Source of the DNA: Siphonodentalium dalli
Lineage: Eukaryota; Mollusca; Scaphopoda; Gadilida; Siphonodentaliidae
Assembly: GCA_032622095.1 (NCBI GenBank)
Contig: CP136064.1
Coordinates: forward strand, 174,166,310-174,230,309
Direction of reading: 5' to 3'
DNA length: 64,000 bases
Both the position numbers and the translations under genes were made by a program. The notes beneath the pieces are model-generated. The model ran no database searches and was not told the origin of the DNA. It was given only the letters and a program-made list of their open reading frames with translations. Shown here piece after piece: positions 42,401-45,400 of this stretch; positions within the stretch are counted from its first letter, which is position 1, and each line of letters starts with the position of its first letter.

Positions 42401-45400
42401 GATCAGTATGCAGAGAGCTGTTCTGTATTATAGAGTTATTCATCTTTGTATCTTCGATTACAAACTGAGTTGTTCATCTTTGTGGTTACACTGGTGTAAA
42501 TATGGTTCGGAGTGACATCTAGCGAATGTGGGAGAGGAATTATAGGAGAGAATAAAATAGGCATAGTGTGTTTTTAGCTTAAAAAATACATCACTCCTCT
42601 TCTCTATGATTTCCCCATGGGTATAATAGCCATTGGACAGGAATTAACCCTTTGCAGTGAAGTTTTAATTTTGTTGTGTGGTCTAAAATATGTGACATTA
42701 TTTTTTTAGTGCGCTTCTGACACTATTTACGAAAACACAAGATTTAAAGGCGAATTCCCTGCTAGACGGTTATGAATTTTTTGCTTAAAAAGTTTCCACA
42801 AATGTCAATCTTTCAGATTTAAATAAAATTTTGTACCTGTGAATTATATTGGAAACAGTATACACTAAAATGTTTGCACTCAGGCCTATGGAAAACATTT
42901 ACACCACTGTAATCTGTGTATCTCTACTCCCCAAACAACAGAAAAAAATAACAAAAAAGGAAGACACCCATCAATCATCAGCCTTTAAAGTTCGGATAAA
43001 TGTTTAGAGAGCCTTCTGAGAAGTGCCTCCAAAAAACTGAATTATGCTTCTCATCAATGGTTTCAGTTAAAACACTAATAATGAAATGTCAACTGCATTG
43101 AATGTTTCTTATATAATTATACCCCCCGCAACGAAGTTAGGGGGGGTATACTGGAGTCAGCTTGTCCGTCCGTCCGTCCGTCGTCCGTCCGTCGTCCGTC
43201 CGTGGACACAAATTTGTCCGGAGTTTTTCTCAGTCGTTTTTTTTATCAATTTTCGTGAAACTTGGCACAGGCATCAACCACCATGGGAACCTGTGCCCCT
43301 GCGATTATGATGTCTGTCCGACTTTTTTTGGTGGAGTTATTTCCCCTTTTTCAACTTAGAAATTTTTTGCAACATGTATAATTTTGTCCGAGCTTTTATT
43401 CCTACATTTTTAGGTCAATGTTTTTTAATCTTGGCACTGATATTTAGTACCATGAGAACCTGTGCACCTGCGATTATGATGTCTGTCTGACTTTTTTTGT
43501 GGAGTTATTCCCCTTTTTCGACTTTTTGCAAAATGCATAATTTTGTCCGAGCTTTTATTCCTACATTTTTCGGTTTAAGATTACGGTTAGGTTTGTGCAC
43601 CTGCAATTGGAACTGTTATTTTATTATTTTAACTAAATGTTTACTGACATGTGAAACATCTTAGTATTTTAAAAACAGGGGGGTATCCTTAGTCCCATTG
43701 GGACAGTCACACCTCTAGTTAGTTTTGATGCAACAATTTTTCATAATATTTATGTTAAAGGTTTTCTCTTTTTATACTTAACCCTTTGAGTGCCAGGTCG
43801 ATTTTTGTATCAACCCATATACCCTGTGCCAATGCATTCTCTTATATATGCGAGTCGACCATAGGTCGCCTCGCATATATAAGAGAATGCATTGGCCTAA
43901 CAATTTTTTTTTTTTTTCAATTTTTTACAATTTTAATAATTTATTCTTATATTCTTTAACAGACTTATTTTGTAGGTTTAGGGCCGATGAGATCGGCCCC
44001 TGGCACTCAAAGGGTTAATACTCAATGATGACTAGTTCTTTAGAATTGTTCCGATAATAAGTTCAACAAACCACCCACCAATGAATATGAATACTTCTGC
44101 ACTTTTATTAGCCTTTTGTCTGTCTGTCGAAAGAATAATAGACCATTCCAATGTAGACATTTGTAACTGAATGAGAGAATCCATTCAGTATAGAAAGGGT
44201 AAAGTTTTAACATATAAAATAGTAACAATAAATCTACCTCTATTTCTCTTTCAGATGTTAGCCTTCATGCATGCTCAGAGCACATACTTCCATCAAGGTC
44301 ATGACCTGTTCACAGACTTAGAGCAATATATGAAAGAGGTAGCATCACAGGTATGCATCCAGAATAGACCCCGAAGCCACGACAACTAGTTTTTACGGCT
44401 GGCTCAACCAATTTTGGTGCCTGGTTATCTAGCTAAGCGGGCTCAGTCGCGACGTTCGTGGCTGACGAAATATGGCGGCTCAGCCGGCTGAGACGTTATC
44501 ATTCAGCGTATTTCGTTTCCGAAATTTTCCCAATCCCCGGTTATAGACAACTGCTTGTTTTGGCGTTTGTTGTGAACCCGTATAATTCCAGACCACGCGT
44601 ATTCTTTTGGTGTTGGGCTTTCCATTATGGCGAAATACACGAATGACTGAGTAAAGGACTGGCAGGGATGTACTATGTAGTTTCCCATCTATATAATCGG
44701 TATAAGTTACATTGGGACTTCTGTCGACTTCAGACGGCTATCGTCACTGGCATCTTGCGATATATGCATGCATCATTGAATGCTGAATCCGATAGTATTG
44801 ATATATAATATTTTAAACTAGTTTCTATTCTCTTCTACAGGTTATGTGCATATATTGACAAATGTCAGCGATGTCTGAGACTGAGTCGTGTCAAAATAAA
44901 CAATTTATACTTTAAACCCTTTCAACACTGACTGGATGCTCCCACTCCGTTATATGAAAGCATGCATTGGAATAGTCTATTCCACAATGAGAGGCCCCGG
45001 GTATTCTGATAGTGTAACAACCATACCGTGTCCATACGAGTATGCCAATATTAGGCAATGTGGTTTAGTTATTTGCGATTCGCAGTACAGTTGTCCTTAA
45101 CATATCAGTCCATGCACACGGCTCAGCCATTTTACAATTCCGGCGGCGGAGATTTGTTCATGCGGCTGGCGTTAGAGAAAATATGGCTGGCGGCAGCTTG
45201 TGGCCAATATGGCTGGCGGCGGCGGCGTGCGATGGCGGCTTCGGGCTCTAATCCAGAACATTGAAAGAGCTTAATCATTGCTATATATGGTATCAATAAA
45301 TGCCGGCCAGTCATAAATTGCAAATACCGTTGTTCAAGTATGGACGTTTTATCTGTTAACCCTTTCATGACGGGAGCTGCGCTGGTGCTGCATTAAATAT

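Noticed and set aside
45058..45368. Ala/Arg-rich frames on both strands
   Set aside because: Arise from a GGCGGC-rich stretch; simple-sequence effect and not a coding signal.
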